The translations under genes and the position numbers were made by a program. A stretch of DNA of 64,000 nucleotides from Amphibalanus amphitrite (taxonomy: Eukaryota; Arthropoda; Thecostraca; Balanomorpha; Balanidae), in assembly GCF_019059575.1 (NCBI RefSeq), contig NW_024881692.1:124001-188000 (forward strand), given 5' to 3'. Each line of letters starts with the position of its first letter. Position 1 is the stretch's first letter. Below are positions 23,267-35,462 of this stretch, piece after piece. The notes under the pieces are model-generated. The model was given only the letters and a program-made list of their open reading frames with translations. It did no database searches and was not told the origin of the DNA.

Positions 23267-23270
23267 TTAA

Positions 23271-25031
23271 GGGAGGGGGGGGGGCCACTGCCGACTTTTG
23301 GTCCCATTCTTTCCATGCAACGCCCATAGGGCTAATGTTAAAATACCAAAATCAAAGGGGGCACGGTGCCCCGGTGCTCTCCCCGTTCCGCCGCCTATGC
23401 TCGTAGCGGTGCATCCGCTAATTTTTGCGAAGCTGTATTCTGTAAATTGCCGTTTTGTCTCAACTCTCAGCTAGGGACGAAACAGCCGGAGGTCGATCTC
23501 GCCCCTCCATTGATGCGTAGAAAAACGACAGCCCAGGTTAGTGAACGGATTGCCTCGTTGGGACATTTCCGCCGCCTCCCAAACGGTCATCCGGAGAGGA
23601 TTTACTGGTGTGTGGACCCGACCCTATCCACTCCACGGTGGTCAGGTGGGGTGACCGCCAGCCCGGAAGGAACGGGAGCAGGAACGGTGGGACGTGGATG
23701 GGTTTGTCCTGAGGATGGCGACGACGGATGAAATGCAAACTCTGGAGTCGCCTTATATCAACCCCAACACCCGTCCTCCACCTACCCTCTTGGAGTTCTA
23801 TAGCCTTGCACCGACTCTTTAGTGCCTTGCCTTGCACCTACCGAATGCTCACTCACGGCGGATCAACCCCATTCTCACTGGTTTGTGCTGACATCTATAC
23901 ACAATATTCATCCGATTATCCTGCCACCTAGCGGATCTTTTCTGATGATACTCAGGTCCGATCTACGGTTATCCTGCTCTAAGGTTATCTGTAAGAATCT
24001 TGATTTTGCTAGTGTTAATCATTTGGTTGTCGCAGTAACGAGCAGAAAAGTATCATCTAGTTACAATATCAGCCACAAATACATGAAACACATGCCTTTG
24101 TTGAAAAAAAGTGGAAATGAAGACCTTGGTAAGAGAAGATTGGTTTAGGTACCAAATCAGGAGTTGCTGCATGCATCTAATAACAAGGCAACATGCACAC
24201 TGTGCAGTCATATATATTGCCTTTCATGGATAAATGTCAAGCTGCTAAAATACAACGCGAAAATAAGAAATAGATCCACCGGATCCACCCATCAATACCA
24301 ACTTGTCGATGTTTTCAGGGAGACACCGGTTGGTCACGTGACTCGGAAACAAAAATCAGCTGATAGAGTGGCGGAATCGCCGCGATCAAACACGAATAAT
24401 TCCGGACGATAGAGCGGCAGTATAGGAGTTATCTTCACAACAGGCAAACATTGCAATGTTTTATCATTCTATGATCAAGAAACGTTCATAAATCATATAT
24501 TTCTTCGATGATTACTGCCGCAACCGACACGAACATATCGTAGCCAGCGCATAAAGCTGTGCTTTGCGATATTAAATGTAAAGAAAAGCATTCTATATCT
24601 TGCTTCAACCTTCTACTTACGCTTTTATAATTACGACAGCGACACCATACGGCCTATCGACGCTATGCAACTCCATGTAGTGTCCGGCCGCACTCTGCCG
24701 AGTGTGCCGAGATCAGAGGCGGACCATCCGGGGCACGTCCAGCTGCACTGCCCGGTCGCTGGGAGGGCGACACCTAGCGCCGCTCTTGCCGCTCGCTTCC
24801 GCGCACAACTTAGCTACCTGGCTACGCCTGTGGGAGGGGAGGAAGAAAACCAACAACAGTCTGATGAGCCAATGGAGTCTACGAGCCCCGCCAATCAGCG
24901 CCTTCCGCGCGCAGACGGGAGCTAGAGCTAATCATCTCCTTTCCTGTTTTCGCTGGTCCGCCAGTCACCAGCATCGTTCCGTGCTCTCCATCGTCGCGAT
25001 TCGGCCGTGTTGTCCCTTGTGCGTCAGCAAC

Positions 25032-25036
<5 letters not shown>
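23271..25036. other. Intergenic, nothing firmly recognised
   Basis: It opens with a G-rich run after the TTAA. Two CCAAT pentamers near 24868 and 24892 lie in GC-rich DNA upstream of the (GA)n tract and could mark a promoter. No ORF with a recognisable domain follows. Confidence 0.4.
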
Positions 25037-25091
<55 letters not shown>

Positions 25092-25118
25092 GAGAGAGAG
25101 AGAGAGAGAGAGAGAGAG
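25037..25118. repeat. (GA)n microsatellite
   Basis: About 40 GA units, interrupted once by GGGG near 25088-25092. Confidence 0.95.
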
Positions 25119-26919
25119 TCTCGGATCACGCCAGACAAGACAGCCACATGGGTATTATTATTTACTTTCCAGTGATCGCAAGGGTTTAGTTGTTTGGAAC
25201 CGGGTGTGATCAGTATTTGACGCATTTCTGTGATCTGTGTGATAAAACTGAAAAAAATAGTGAAAAATATCCACTTTAATTCACATATCGCTTTTGATTC
25301 ATGGTACGGCTGCTTGATTTTGCTACAGCGTACATAGTTCATACACAACCGATCTCGGCATGTTTCTGTTCCAGAACAGCAGCTGCAGTGGACACCAAAA
25401 ATTCATTCATGTTCTGACAACTTATTCCAAAGATACACATATTTTACGACGAACGTTCCAGAAAAAGTATTTTCTCGCTCACAGATGCTCAGCAGGAAGC
25501 GCGCGATTGATTGCAACTAGCACGCTCACGATTTCTAATATAGCGCTGGCCAAAACCTGCCCCTTACATCCAAATATAATAATATTAGTTCCAGTCTCTG
25601 TCCTATTTATTATTTATTAGCGCATCGAGAGTGAATGATACCACGGCATAGCCGTCATATTACATAGCACAAATTGCGAGACGACGTCGAGACCCGTATT
25701 GGCGTATCCTTCACAGATCCGGGTGTCTCGCCTCCACTCTCAATCAACCCTGACACACCATCAACCGAGCCACGTCGGCTCCGACCATCTTGATCCCCGC
25801 ACTGAAATCTGATGGCCGGCCCGTAATTTCATCCTATCCGTCAGCGCGCACTACACCCGAGCTCAGCCTAAAGTGCACTGTGCGGCCTTCTCCGGATGAC
25901 GCCTCTGAGCATGGCGCTTGACTTGCATCTGGATGCATAGAGCCTCTTGTTCGTGTACGGCCATTATCATTTCAGGAATCGGATGGTCTCGGCGGTGGCG
26001 GCGCTGGTCACCGTGGAGCCGTTGAAGACACAGTCAACTCGAGCACCAGCGACCAGTGACCTGTAAAGCAGCGAGTCGCGGCACATCAAGACGACCGTCA
26101 CGATTCAGTCACGAAGGCCGTTATAGAAGTCACGGCGGCCGTCATATGCCAGCCGGCAGCCGCGGCGACCATCACATAGCAGTCACGGTGACCGTCACAG
26201 GTCACGACGGTCGTCAAATACCACTACGAGCCACGGCGACCACGACTCATAGCTCATGATTAACGTTTCCTGTCGCACACTCAGCTTTAATAACATTACA
26301 TTAGCCTGTACACACATTTCTCACTCGAGAAATCGAAATCCGAGCCTGAGACCCATCATACGTCACGACACTTGCAGCGGCACCTGCATTAGCAGACATC
26401 CCATCCCGGCAGCACAAAAAGTTCCCCCGAGCCACCCACCTATAGGTGAGTGGTCCTTATAAGGACGCGGCGACGGGTCACACAATGCCATTATGTCACT
26501 GACCTACTACCTAGTGACGTGGTGGGATACAGCCTGACCAGTGACCTGTGGACGCGTTGGACTGGTCCACACAGTTACTGACCTGGAAATGATGTGATGG
26601 TTTCTGGACAATGTGGCTGGATACACGCGCCACGTGACTGGCCATCACAATGCTACTTCCTGCAGGTGACGTTCTACAGCTGGGATCGAACCACTGTCTC
26701 CTGAACCACTGCCAGCAATGAACCTGGTGGAAGATAATATGGTCAGAACTCAGAATCCACAAAGCATACCTACAATAGGAACGACAAAGCCAAACACATG
26801 AACGCAATGGCAGAATGTTATGCTAAGCTTATCATGTTTCCAAGACTTTTAGTTTCATCGACACATAAGACTGCAATTGTCTACGTTAAACTCATCACAT
26901 ACCTATCTAACAAAGTACT
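25119..26919. other. Intergenic; degenerate GTCACGG-type repeats at 26090-26240
   Basis: No gene was recognised. Between 26090 and 26240 a degenerate unit of about 20-30 bp built on GTCACGGCGGCCGTCA recurs several times. A GGGATCGAACC motif near 26684 resembles an inverted tRNA B-box, but no A-box at normal spacing or cloverleaf accompanies it. Confidence 0.4.
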
Positions 26920-27267
26920 GACTTCCTGAGAAAACGCAGAACTTGTTTAATTATCAAGCAGCCTTTGTCTCCGTATTCCTCACACATTGAGCAGACGGTG
27001 GATGAGGTGATAACGGTAATTAAGCTCTGTGGAAAAGAGGAAGGAAATGAAGTCCATTTTATGCTAGAGTGTACCAAGCTAACAGAAGAAAGACAATGAA
27101 ACCTAGCTCTACTGAGGCCATACGTGGAAGAACCCAACGAGGTACTGAAAGCATTCCTCTTCAACGATGATAGAAAAGAGATGGAGCAGAACAAGGATGG
27201 ACTCTACCAGCTCTGGAGGCTGAGGAGAAAACTGGTGACAGAGGCGGGTGATGAGGAAAGGGCTTAA
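26920..27267 (+). pseudogene. Decayed 3' end of a non-LTR retrotransposon (LINE)
   Basis: From 27022 the frame reads LCGKEEGNEVHFMLECTKL, then an in-frame TGA at 27097-27099, and continues for 55 codons (PYVEEPNEVLKAFLFND...) to TAA at 27265-27267. A Cys near a Gly/Glu-rich turn followed by VHFMLEC is the C-terminal motif of many LINE reverse-transcriptase ORFs (pattern C-x-H-F-x-x-x-C). No upstream reverse-transcriptase domain is intact. This is a truncated, inactivated copy. Confidence 0.55.
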
Positions 27268-28312
27268 CCAACATCCTAAGCTTATTCTACTAATACCCTC
27301 CCACCCGACCTGTGTTTATAGGGCTATCAGTCCTGTGACACTCACCACACCCAGCTATTATGGCCATACTCCTGGGGGAGCTTCGGGCTTCCCACATAGG
27401 ATAGTTGTCTGTACAACCCGGAGCAGGATTGACCAGGATTGGCCAGAGGGGCAGGGCATGTACTTCAAGATCGCTACACAAATATAACTTTTTAGTGATA
27501 TAATATTTTAATAACTAATCCTTGTCAGCTTTTGTTGATTAATTTTCACAGCATCATTTATTTCTGGTAATTCATTTCTAACGCTCATTGCTGCAAGCTC
27601 CAAAGGCACCTACCTCAATGGCCATCCGAAGCAGGGGGTTGATACCTACGCAGAGGAGAAAGAGGATGAAATCGAGAGGGAGAACACCATGGAAGCGCAC
27701 AAAGAGAGAGCGGATGCACAAAATGAATCTGGGCATTAGGTTTATAAAGACTTGCAGTAGACTACATACTTCGTAGGATTGGTAATTGAGGCATGACAAA
27801 TCAATAAAACAAATAATGTACGCCTTGCGGAACAAGGGTATGAGGAACAGGAACATGCATGCAGCATGCAACAAACTCTGCCCTGGTTGTGGTGATTTCA
27901 ATCTCAACTAAACCATAGATCAAAAACTTGAAACAAAATCACCCAGCCTGGCACAGGTAACCTCTCACAATAAAACATCAAAAGTGCTTACCATAATACC
28001 ACGGGAATGGTGTGACTGAAAAATGCCTAATACCTTGCCTAATCATAATACCACCAAATCCAACAACAATAATCAACAAAAATCAACAAAATACACAGAA
28101 ACCAAAATAAAACTGCAGAGTGTTCTCGATTCGCAAAAGAAACGCCGTTAGACCAATCAAATGCGAGCACTGGCGTTTGCCAGCGAAAGCAGTACAGAAA
28201 ACTGTGCGCAACTGTGGGTGATAATCATGGTCTGCAGTTTTCAACACCGAATCTCATAAATGCCAGAGGTCATCATGTTTTACGACTTATATCAACAAAT
28301 AGACAATTGAAT
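27268..28312. other. Intergenic, nothing recognised
   Basis: AT-rich sequence without a supported gene, lying between the LINE remnant and the left end of the ISL2EU-type element. Confidence 0.45.
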
Positions 28313-28635
28313 GGACCTCTTGCATGAACAGTTTTTTTGGAAAAAATGTATGAAACTGGGGTATTTCCAACCCCAAAAAATGGAATCTGGCGTTACTTTC
28401 TTTCTTAAAAATGGTTTTCCTTACTAAAATCGCACTTAAACTTAAGTCCTCAAGTTTTCTGCTAGAGACGCAACGTGATTGGCTAATCAATATTTGACGT
28501 CACATCTAGGGTTCGCCTGATGGCGCATCTGCGACAAATCGGTACGTTGCATGTTTTGCGTTGGGAGTGTTTTGCTGAAACCGGAGGCCTGTGAAGCAGT
28601 TTTTAAACGAGGGAAACGGTATTTGGCGATTGAAA

Positions 28636-31086
28636 ATGTTGAAAAAACGGCAAGGAAAAGGAAAATATCAAACATACCGGTGGTGTTTTGTTCCCAACTG
28701 TTCCAACACCAGTGTTACTGCTCCTGATTTGCTCTATATACCGGTGCCGGTCTCACATAAAGAGCGTGCTCATTGGTACAAGATCGCACGTAGGGATGGT
28801 GCCCTTGCATCTGGAGCATTATGGGCATGCGAACAACATTTTGATGTACCAGATGACCTGGAAAATTACTTATATGTCAAAATGATGGGAGGAGCCGTCA
28901 AAATCAAGGCAGGAGTGACTCCCCACAAATTCGCTTGCCAAAGCCGTGGCGTTGCTGCAGAACATGTTTTGCAGAAGCGAAGCTCATTGCAGAGAAAAAG
29001 AAAGCTTCAAGAACTGCTTGCTGAACCTGCGGACGATGCAGCTCCAACAGAAGGTGGGTCTACACATTTACCTGGTTGTGGTGCTGGTTAAGTTGCTATT
29101 CAATCATGGGGCTTATCTCACTTCTTGAAGCATGATATGCATTTATTTTATCAGACACTGTATGAAATTTAATAGTATGTATTGGGTGGACTGATAAAGT
29201 AACAATTGCAGTGCATTTTAAATATGTGGGGACCATGCATGATGGTTTTTGACGAGCTCATCAAAGTAGAATTTGTGGATGGTCCTGATATTATCTGGAG
29301 TTTTCCTTTAGAAGGTGACATTATGTGAGTTATGCCCTTAGTGCATCTTATACTTACACCCATTTCTTCCCTCCAGGTGGTAACCTGGACAGTGGACCAT
29401 TACCAGCTGATGGAGGAACAGCTACAGACCAACATCTTCCGACCTCAAGTGATAGTCCTGCAGCATGCTTCAAGGATGCATCTGTCCAGGTGAGTAAAAG
29501 GGATGGTGTTTGCTTGTACTTCCTTTTGTTAGAACACATTATTTATGTGTAGGGTGATAAAAATTTCAAGTAAGTTGTGCTACTGCCAGTGGCAGGAAGA
29601 TGTGTAATGCAGCTGTTTCCAGTGATAATCTTTGTGTAAAGATTTTTTCATAAAGCCAGCTATGTATTTGCTCTGTTAGCTTTCATAAAGTACAAACTTC
29701 TTACTTTATCAGCCTGTCTCAAGCAAAAAAAGTCTGAAAGGCCAATTTAAAAATGAAAATTCATAATGGTACCTAACTTTTTCAAATGTTGTCATTTCTC
29801 AGGTGCACCCTGTTCGGAAGAAGTTCCGGTCTAAAGCGACTCAAGCAGGTTTACCATTAGGATGCCATGATGCACAAGCCAGCGGACAGCATGATCTTGC
29901 TGTACCTTCCAGCATGGAACATCAAGTCGGTGTGACGTCTGCAGCAGGTCACCAGAAATACAAACCAAAGGATCCATCATCCCTTGCAAGTGCCTCTGCC
30001 TCTGGTAAAGCATGTTCTGGTTCACCTTACAATGCTGACCAGGATCAAAACAATGCTAGAACTGCGATTTTAGTGAGCTCACCTGCAGCAAATGATACTG
30101 ATACAGATTCTGATGGTCCCATTACGGCAGACACCAGCCCAGACTATGTCCCTGAGTCAGAGTCTTCTGACGAAGACTCCCATGGTGGCAGGGATTGGAA
30201 AAGATTGTCCCGCGAGCGCATCCGGCATTACATTGCTACGGACCCTATGCGTTACTTGGGCATTGGCAAACACAACATGTTTGTTTTGAATAAGATAGCC
30301 CAGAAACTAGACTTCAGAGAGAGCCGCGGAGGCATCACAAAGTTAGATATTGTCTTCATGATTCTGATGCGTGTTAGGACTGACCGCCAGTATCATTTTC
30401 TGGCTGACGATTTTGGTATTTCGGAGAGCTTTGTCTCTCGTGTCATCTCGGCATACCTCCCTGTCGTGGCCAGCTGTTTACGGGGTTGCATAAGGTGGCC
30501 AGAGAGCAGTGAAATCCGCAAGCGGCTTCCACTGGCTTTCAAAGCCCGGTACCCATCTGTGGTAAGCATCATCGATTGTTTTGAAATTGAGATAGAGAAA
30601 CCCTCTGCATCTCTGCCACAGGCAACATCATGGTCCGAGTACAAAAAATGCAACACCATAAAGTTCCTAGTGTCTTGTACCCCAGACGGCTTGTGCAACT
30701 TTCTATCACGAGGCGTATCAGGTAGAACCTCAGACATTGACATCGTAACTAAAACAGGATTTTTAGAGCTTCTCCCATCAGGCTGCACCGTCCTTGCCGA
30801 CCGTGGATTTAAAGGAATAGAAGGAGCACTGGCTTCAAAAAACTGCTGTCTCGTCCGGCCACCAAGTGTTGCTTGTGACGTTAGCCTCGATCGCGCCGAT
30901 GTACTGAAGATGCGCACAATAGCCGGCCTACGCATCCATGTTGAACGCGTCATTGGTCGCTTGAGAGTTTTCAAAGCGTTGGACATTCACTCCAGGTTTC
31001 CACTGCAGATGGTAGATCTGCTGGATGACGCGGTCGCCATCGGTTGTGGCTTGATTAACCTCCAGGAAAAAATTGTGAAAGTGTAA
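28636..31086 (+). CDS. ISL2EU/Harbinger-like transposase with N-terminal THAP finger
   Basis: I join three exons: 28636-29053, 29377-29489 and 29803-31086 (stop TAA at 31084-31086). The donors are GTGGGT and GTGAGT, the acceptors CCCTCCAG and TTTCTCAG. Phases match (1 then 0), giving 604 aa. Residues 17-68 form a THAP-type C2CH zinc finger (C17, C22, C65, H68), which binds DNA. An acidic/serine-rich linker follows. The C-terminal half holds a helix-turn-helix region and a DDE_4-type nuclease with D about 435 (IIDCFEI), D about 510 (LADRGF) and E about 558 (HVERVIGR). It would bind the element's ends and cut and join DNA in the nucleus. An in-frame ATG at 28591 is an alternative start; 28636 places the finger as near the N-terminus as in other THAP proteins. 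Confidence 0.85.
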
Positions 31087-31543
31087 GTCAAAGAGTCAGT
31101 GTGGTTAGACCGAAACAGGCTGACATAGGCGGGCGGTTCTACGGTTTGTCGTTGGTGTGAGCTGTTGCACTATGTACGCGTTTGTGATCTTATTCTTGCA
31201 CCGTCAGCGACTCGTCGCTCAGTCCATAGGTTCCGTTGATGGGCGAAATGTGACTGTGCCTATACATACAAACGTTTGAGTTCTTCCTAACGATTCGTGT
31301 GAAAATGTACTCTGCGTTGTCGTTGGAGTAATTAGGGGATGCTACTGAACACTATGTAATGGAATACATCTTCATGCACCTACGCTTTGTGTATATAAGG
31401 TTTTACAACATGCAGCAACGGACGGATATTTATTGTCCACACAATTCAAGCATAACAGCGACAAACAGCGTTACTGATCACGACCGCACCCTGTCGACAT
31501 CAGCACCGTCTCAAGGTGCTCGTCTCAATGACATCAGCTCAAT

Positions 31544-32818
31544 CTACTGCTGACCACGTCCCTTGACCAACTCAGGGAAGACATTCTCACACCAGAACTT
31601 GCTGGCGGTCTGAATGAGGTCGCGACAGTACGCCTCATCATATCTTTCTTTACATATGTACACTGCCTTCTTCTGTGGGAAACCAGGGTCTGCCACACAG
31701 AAGAAGGCCAAGTCGCGCCCGGTCATCAGCATCAAAAGCTGCACCTGAGCGCGATGCTTGCTGACCATCGTCTGCTCCTCGGTAATGTATCGCCTCAGAG
31801 TCTTTTCGCTTGACGGGCACTTGACCTCTACCACCGCCCTGCCGTCGCTCGTCAGGCCGTCCGGCGACGCGCCAAAGATAGGCAGGTCAGGTCGGAGTAC
31901 GAGGCCCGCACTCTCGACCTTCCCCACCTTCTTTGATACGGCTTTGAGCACCTGTGGCTCCAGCTCGCGCCCTCGCTGCATAGCAGCGCTGTCCTTCAGC
32001 TTAGCCGCACCGATGACGGACATCACGAGGGATCCGCTCTTGGTCTGGCAGCGCGCCGCCTCGTGCAGCTTTGAAGCGGTAATGCGCCCGAATCTCATGG
32101 CATGCCACATGCTGGACTGATGTTGCGCACGAGTTTCATTGCTTACAGCTTGGCACGTGGCCGATGTCATGCGGTTCTTGGCAAACAAGATAAAATCTTT
32201 GGCGGACACGTCTCCGTGACAGGTACCTAGGTAGGCATCCAAGAGACGGTCCATAGAGCACCCTTCCCACGGAGCCTGTGACGGTACAAAATAGTCAAAT
32301 AGTAGGCCACTTGCACCCGTCTCACCTCTCCGCACCTCTTCGACCAGTTCCTTGAAAAAATCCTCACCCGCGTCCCCGAGCATGTTGCCACCAGGTGTGG
32401 CACTGCCGCTGGAGGTGTCCCTCTGATGTGGCCGCAGGTCTCCAGCTGGTACAGCCTTTACCGCGCCTCCCACCATCGAGAGACGCGGCTTCTTCCAGTA
32501 GGCCTGGACGTCCGTCACAGACGGCTCTGAGCTCCGCCTGTGGAGCCACATCAGGAGGGCAACGCCATGTTTGCAGCCTCCCTGGCTTGCCACACAGTCG
32601 ATACACTGCACATATTTCACCTCCTCCTCTTCTTCGTCGACCAGCACAGTGACTCGATACCCTTTGCTGGTCACCTTGTGCTCTGGGGTCACACGTGCCC
32701 ACACCTCACACTGGTTGGAGGTCCTCTTCAGTTGGACGTAACCGATGGCATCATCTCCATATTGTTCTCTTCCGGACCTGCCAGCAAACGGGGAAATGTT
32801 GTCAATGTTATGTTGCAT
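31544..32818 (-). CDS. SWIM-like zinc finger plus YqaJ-type nuclease, transposon-encoded
   Basis: An intronless 424-aa ORF starts at ATG 32816-32818. Residues 72-84 (C72, C75, C82, H84) form a SWIM-like zinc finger after an acidic patch. From about residue 230 comes a YqaJ viral-recombinase domain of the PD-(D/E)xK nuclease fold, with RFGRITAS (242-249), RGRELEP with an acidic residue near 285-287, D320 in GASPDG, E331 and K333 in EVK, and Q358/Q360 in the helix after them. All expected catalytic positions are present. It is transcribed towards the transposase gene, with 457 bp between the stop codons. In ISL2EU elements this partner is thought to process DNA during transposition; its exact role is unknown. 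Confidence 0.85.
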   Translation of the reverse strand: MQHNIDNISPFAGRSGREQYGDDAIGYVQLKRTSNQCEVWARVTPEHKVTSKGYRVTVLVDEEEEEVKYVQCIDCVASQGGCKHGVALLMWLHRRSSEPSVTDVQAYWKKPRLSMVGGAVKAVPAGDLRPHQRDTSSGSATPGGNMLGDAGEDFFKELVEEVRRGETGASGLLFDYFVPSQAPWEGCSMDRLLDAYLGTCHGDVSAKDFILFAKNRMTSATCQAVSNETRAQHQSSMWHAMRFGRITASKLHEAARCQTKSGSLVMSVIGAAKLKDSAAMQRGRELEPQVLKAVSKKVGKVESAGLVLRPDLPIFGASPDGLTSDGRAVVEVKCPSSEKTLRRYITEEQTMVSKHRAQVQLLMLMTGRDLAFFCVADPGFPQKKAVYICKERYDEAYCRDLIQTASKFWCENVFPELVKGRGQQ

Positions 32819-34122
32819 AAACTCTTAGAAACCTGGCCTATAAAGCTATTTTCTATCCTTAAGTTATTAAGTATCTTTAATATCTAGAACATCCTCATAA
32901 CACAACGTTATAAGAGCCTCCCTCATAAAGATCTACACAGGCACAGTGGAACACAAATTTGGGTAAATGATCTACCAGTGAACATGAACACATAACAAAA
33001 ATTAAATATCTGAACATGGCACAACTGATGCCTGGGTTGCACACAGCATTACGCTGCAGTGCGCTACACACAACATTGAGAGCGCCAGAGTTTGTTGATG
33101 TTCACATGGGAGCGCAGTACAGCAATATGCATAGCGCATGTCGCACATGTAGCATGTTGCCATGGAACAGGGCACTGTTATTTGTCCTATATGTAACTGT
33201 TATTCTTTAACTTTGAGGTTAACTCTGGCACATGGCTTCCTGGCAGTTTAACAGAAATATCTTCCCATTTTTGCCCTGAATCTTCAGGTGCCAGGAAGGT
33301 GCCAGTCATTGTCCATTGTTTGCAGCAGGTAGGTAGGTTATAGGTACCTAAACCAACTCAAAATAATCTGGAAATCACCTTCACAATCTAATTAATTCAT
33401 CTAGCTATGCTGTTCTCTCAACTAGGGATCATAATTTCAATTGAATTTCAGTTCTTCTCCTGAAAACAATGGAAACTTTAAACATTCCGTCAACCTCATA
33501 GTTAAATCACTCCAAAGTTTCTACGACTTAACCAGTACAAGTAGCTACGTTTTATTTTCAATTAACCATCCTACAGGTACTTACCTCTTGACCTTCACAA
33601 GACGAAATTCTGGACTGATGAAGTTGGTGTCCCTTCTGAAGAAGCTTTCAATCATGTCATTATCTACAGCCGGCAGATTTCTTGAATCGGCCTTCAAGAA
33701 GCCTTCATACATATCATCTACTCTTGCAGCTCTTTTCATGCCTGATAGCAGCCTCGACGACAGTCAGGAAAGCACTTCAACCTTTGTTTCAACAATCTAG
33801 ACCTTCCAAAATCTCCTGCACCTTCTCACACCTTACAGAACTTCACAAATTACAACACAGCACACGTGAGACCTTTGTCCAAGCCTTTGTCAAACAGCCG
33901 CGCCAGTCTCGTAATTCCTGCGCCATTTGGGTGACCCTATATGTGACGTCATGGGGGATAAACCGCCCGCGGCTACGTTTCTCCCGCCATTCGAGAACCG
34001 AAATTTTAAAGTAAAAATTAAAGGTGATTCCCTTTGAATTTTGAATTGTAAGTGGTATTTTTGGAATCAGCAGACTCATTTTGACCCAATAAACGTTGCC
34101 ACCAATTTCATGCAAGAGGTCC
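32819..34122. other. Right-hand non-coding part of the ISL2EU-type element
   Basis: This should hold the promoter of the nuclease gene and the right inverted end. No further ORF with a recognisable domain is present. Confidence 0.45.
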
Positions 34123-34124
34123 AT

Positions 34125-35340
34125 TTTGTTTATTATTCATCTTGAAATAGACACCGCCATAGGCTTGTTTTTTAGTAATATTTCGTTAATTTTCATAGTG
34201 TAACCTTCAGCAACATGAATGGTAATTCATTCTAGGCCAAAAAAATATACTTAACACCTTCTAAATTGCAATTAAATATCCATATCTGGACAGAAAATGA
34301 AATTTTGATTTTAATAAAAAACTTTTAAAAGCAGATGATTGACAGTTTGACCAGGGAGCAATGATTTCGTTCAGAAATGCTGGGTTCTCAAAAATCTAAA
34401 TTCGAGACTCGGAAGTAAGTTGTCAAAATGCCAGAGGTCATAGAGCTTTAAGCTTTCTGATTTCTTATAGTGTAGACAATTTTGTAAATTTTGGTAAATG
34501 TTTTAGACACCGCCATAGGCTAGTTTTTGAAAAATACTACATTTAGTGGAACAGGGTGACCAAGGACACCAATGGCGGCTGTGTATTCAACAGCTATTAA
34601 ATTCAGTTCTTTACATTTAAAAGGCAACATCATGCACAGATTCTGAAAGATAATTTAAATTTGATGTTTTTGGACCATATTTATAACCCCACATCACTGA
34701 TATTAGTCGATAATTTGTGGTAGAACAATGGCAGGTCCGGTAGGCTGAGAAGTTCAGCACTATGCTGATTTTGTAATTCAAGGAAACAATTTTTGCCCAT
34801 GATATTACTTTTTCATTTTTAATTTTAAATTTTAAGAGTAGAAAAATAATGTTGTCCCTGACAAACCCCTAAAACCTTAGAACCATTATTTTGGAAATGG
34901 CGGAGTTGGGCAAAAATTTATTTTCGTTGTTACTTTACAGATTTTGATAAGCTGTGCTCTCTGTACCTTAATTCAAAATATATATTTGAATAATAAAACA
35001 TATTGAAATCTGTTGCATAGTTTTCATTTTTGGACTGAAAAGGTCAGCTGAAAATAGTGGTCAAAATACCTTAGTGTTGAAGCGGCAAACCGGTTTTACC
35101 TAGTTCTCTATATACCGTGGATGTTTTCATGGCGCAGGAAAAGGGCGGGACAAGTTTGGTATTTTTCTTGTAGTATTTCTTTAACTGCTAAGAAAGGAGC
35201 TAAAAATATTAAGCTAGCTTTAAGATGAGGAGTGTTCTATTTTGAAGGGACAGATGCTGAAAAATACGAATTAAAATTGTACTAATATTTTTTTTAATTG
35301 AAAAGAAATATACAGTCAAGGAATACGTATACACCTTACG
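34125..35340. other. AT-rich intergenic sequence with a dispersed repeat
   Basis: The segment TAGACACCGCCATAGGCT followed by a T-rich stretch occurs at 34148 and again at 34504. No coding sequence is visible. Confidence 0.45.
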
Positions 35341-35462
35341 TGCGAGAATCCTTCACCGATCGTGGTTCCCGGCAAATTCCCGTGGTGCCCGGTTGGAGCT
35401 CCTGCTAAATTTTCAATCGGTTTTTTGAAGCATTTCTTGCCTTTCCCAAGCGTAAAAGTCAG
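35341..35462 (+). other. Possible 5' UTR exon of the 14-3-3 gene
   Basis: A perfect donor CAG/GTAAGT at 35460-35468 ends a GC-richer block in AT-rich surroundings. The next strong acceptor before the 14-3-3 ATG is CCCCCACAG at 38303-38311, so the two could be spliced to form a non-coding leader. The exon start is a guess. Confidence 0.3.

Larger units (their letters stand above)
28313..34122. mobile_element. Autonomous ISL2EU-type DNA transposon, about 5.8 kb
   Basis: The left end GGACCTCTTGCATGAA (28313-28328) is matched in inverse orientation at 34107-34122. Weaker similarity continues inward for about 200 bp, including TGACGTCACAT near 28496 and its complement near 33942. AT flanks both ends (28311-28312 and 34123-34124), fitting the 2-bp duplication of ISL2EU elements. 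It carries two convergent genes: a spliced THAP plus DDE transposase on the plus strand and a SWIM-like plus YqaJ nuclease on the minus strand. ISL2EU elements (grouped with PIF/Harbinger) are known to pair a transposase with a YqaJ nuclease. Both ORFs are open, so this copy may be young or active. Confidence 0.8.

Noticed and set aside
24702-25175. 157-codon frame ending in a long Arg/Glu repeat
   Set aside because: The repeat is the translated (GA)n microsatellite; the rest has no recognisable similarity.
26660-26740. Possible tRNA or tRNA-derived SINE (inverted B-box-like GGGATCGAACC)
   Set aside because: The A-box-like motif is too close and no cloverleaf can be drawn.
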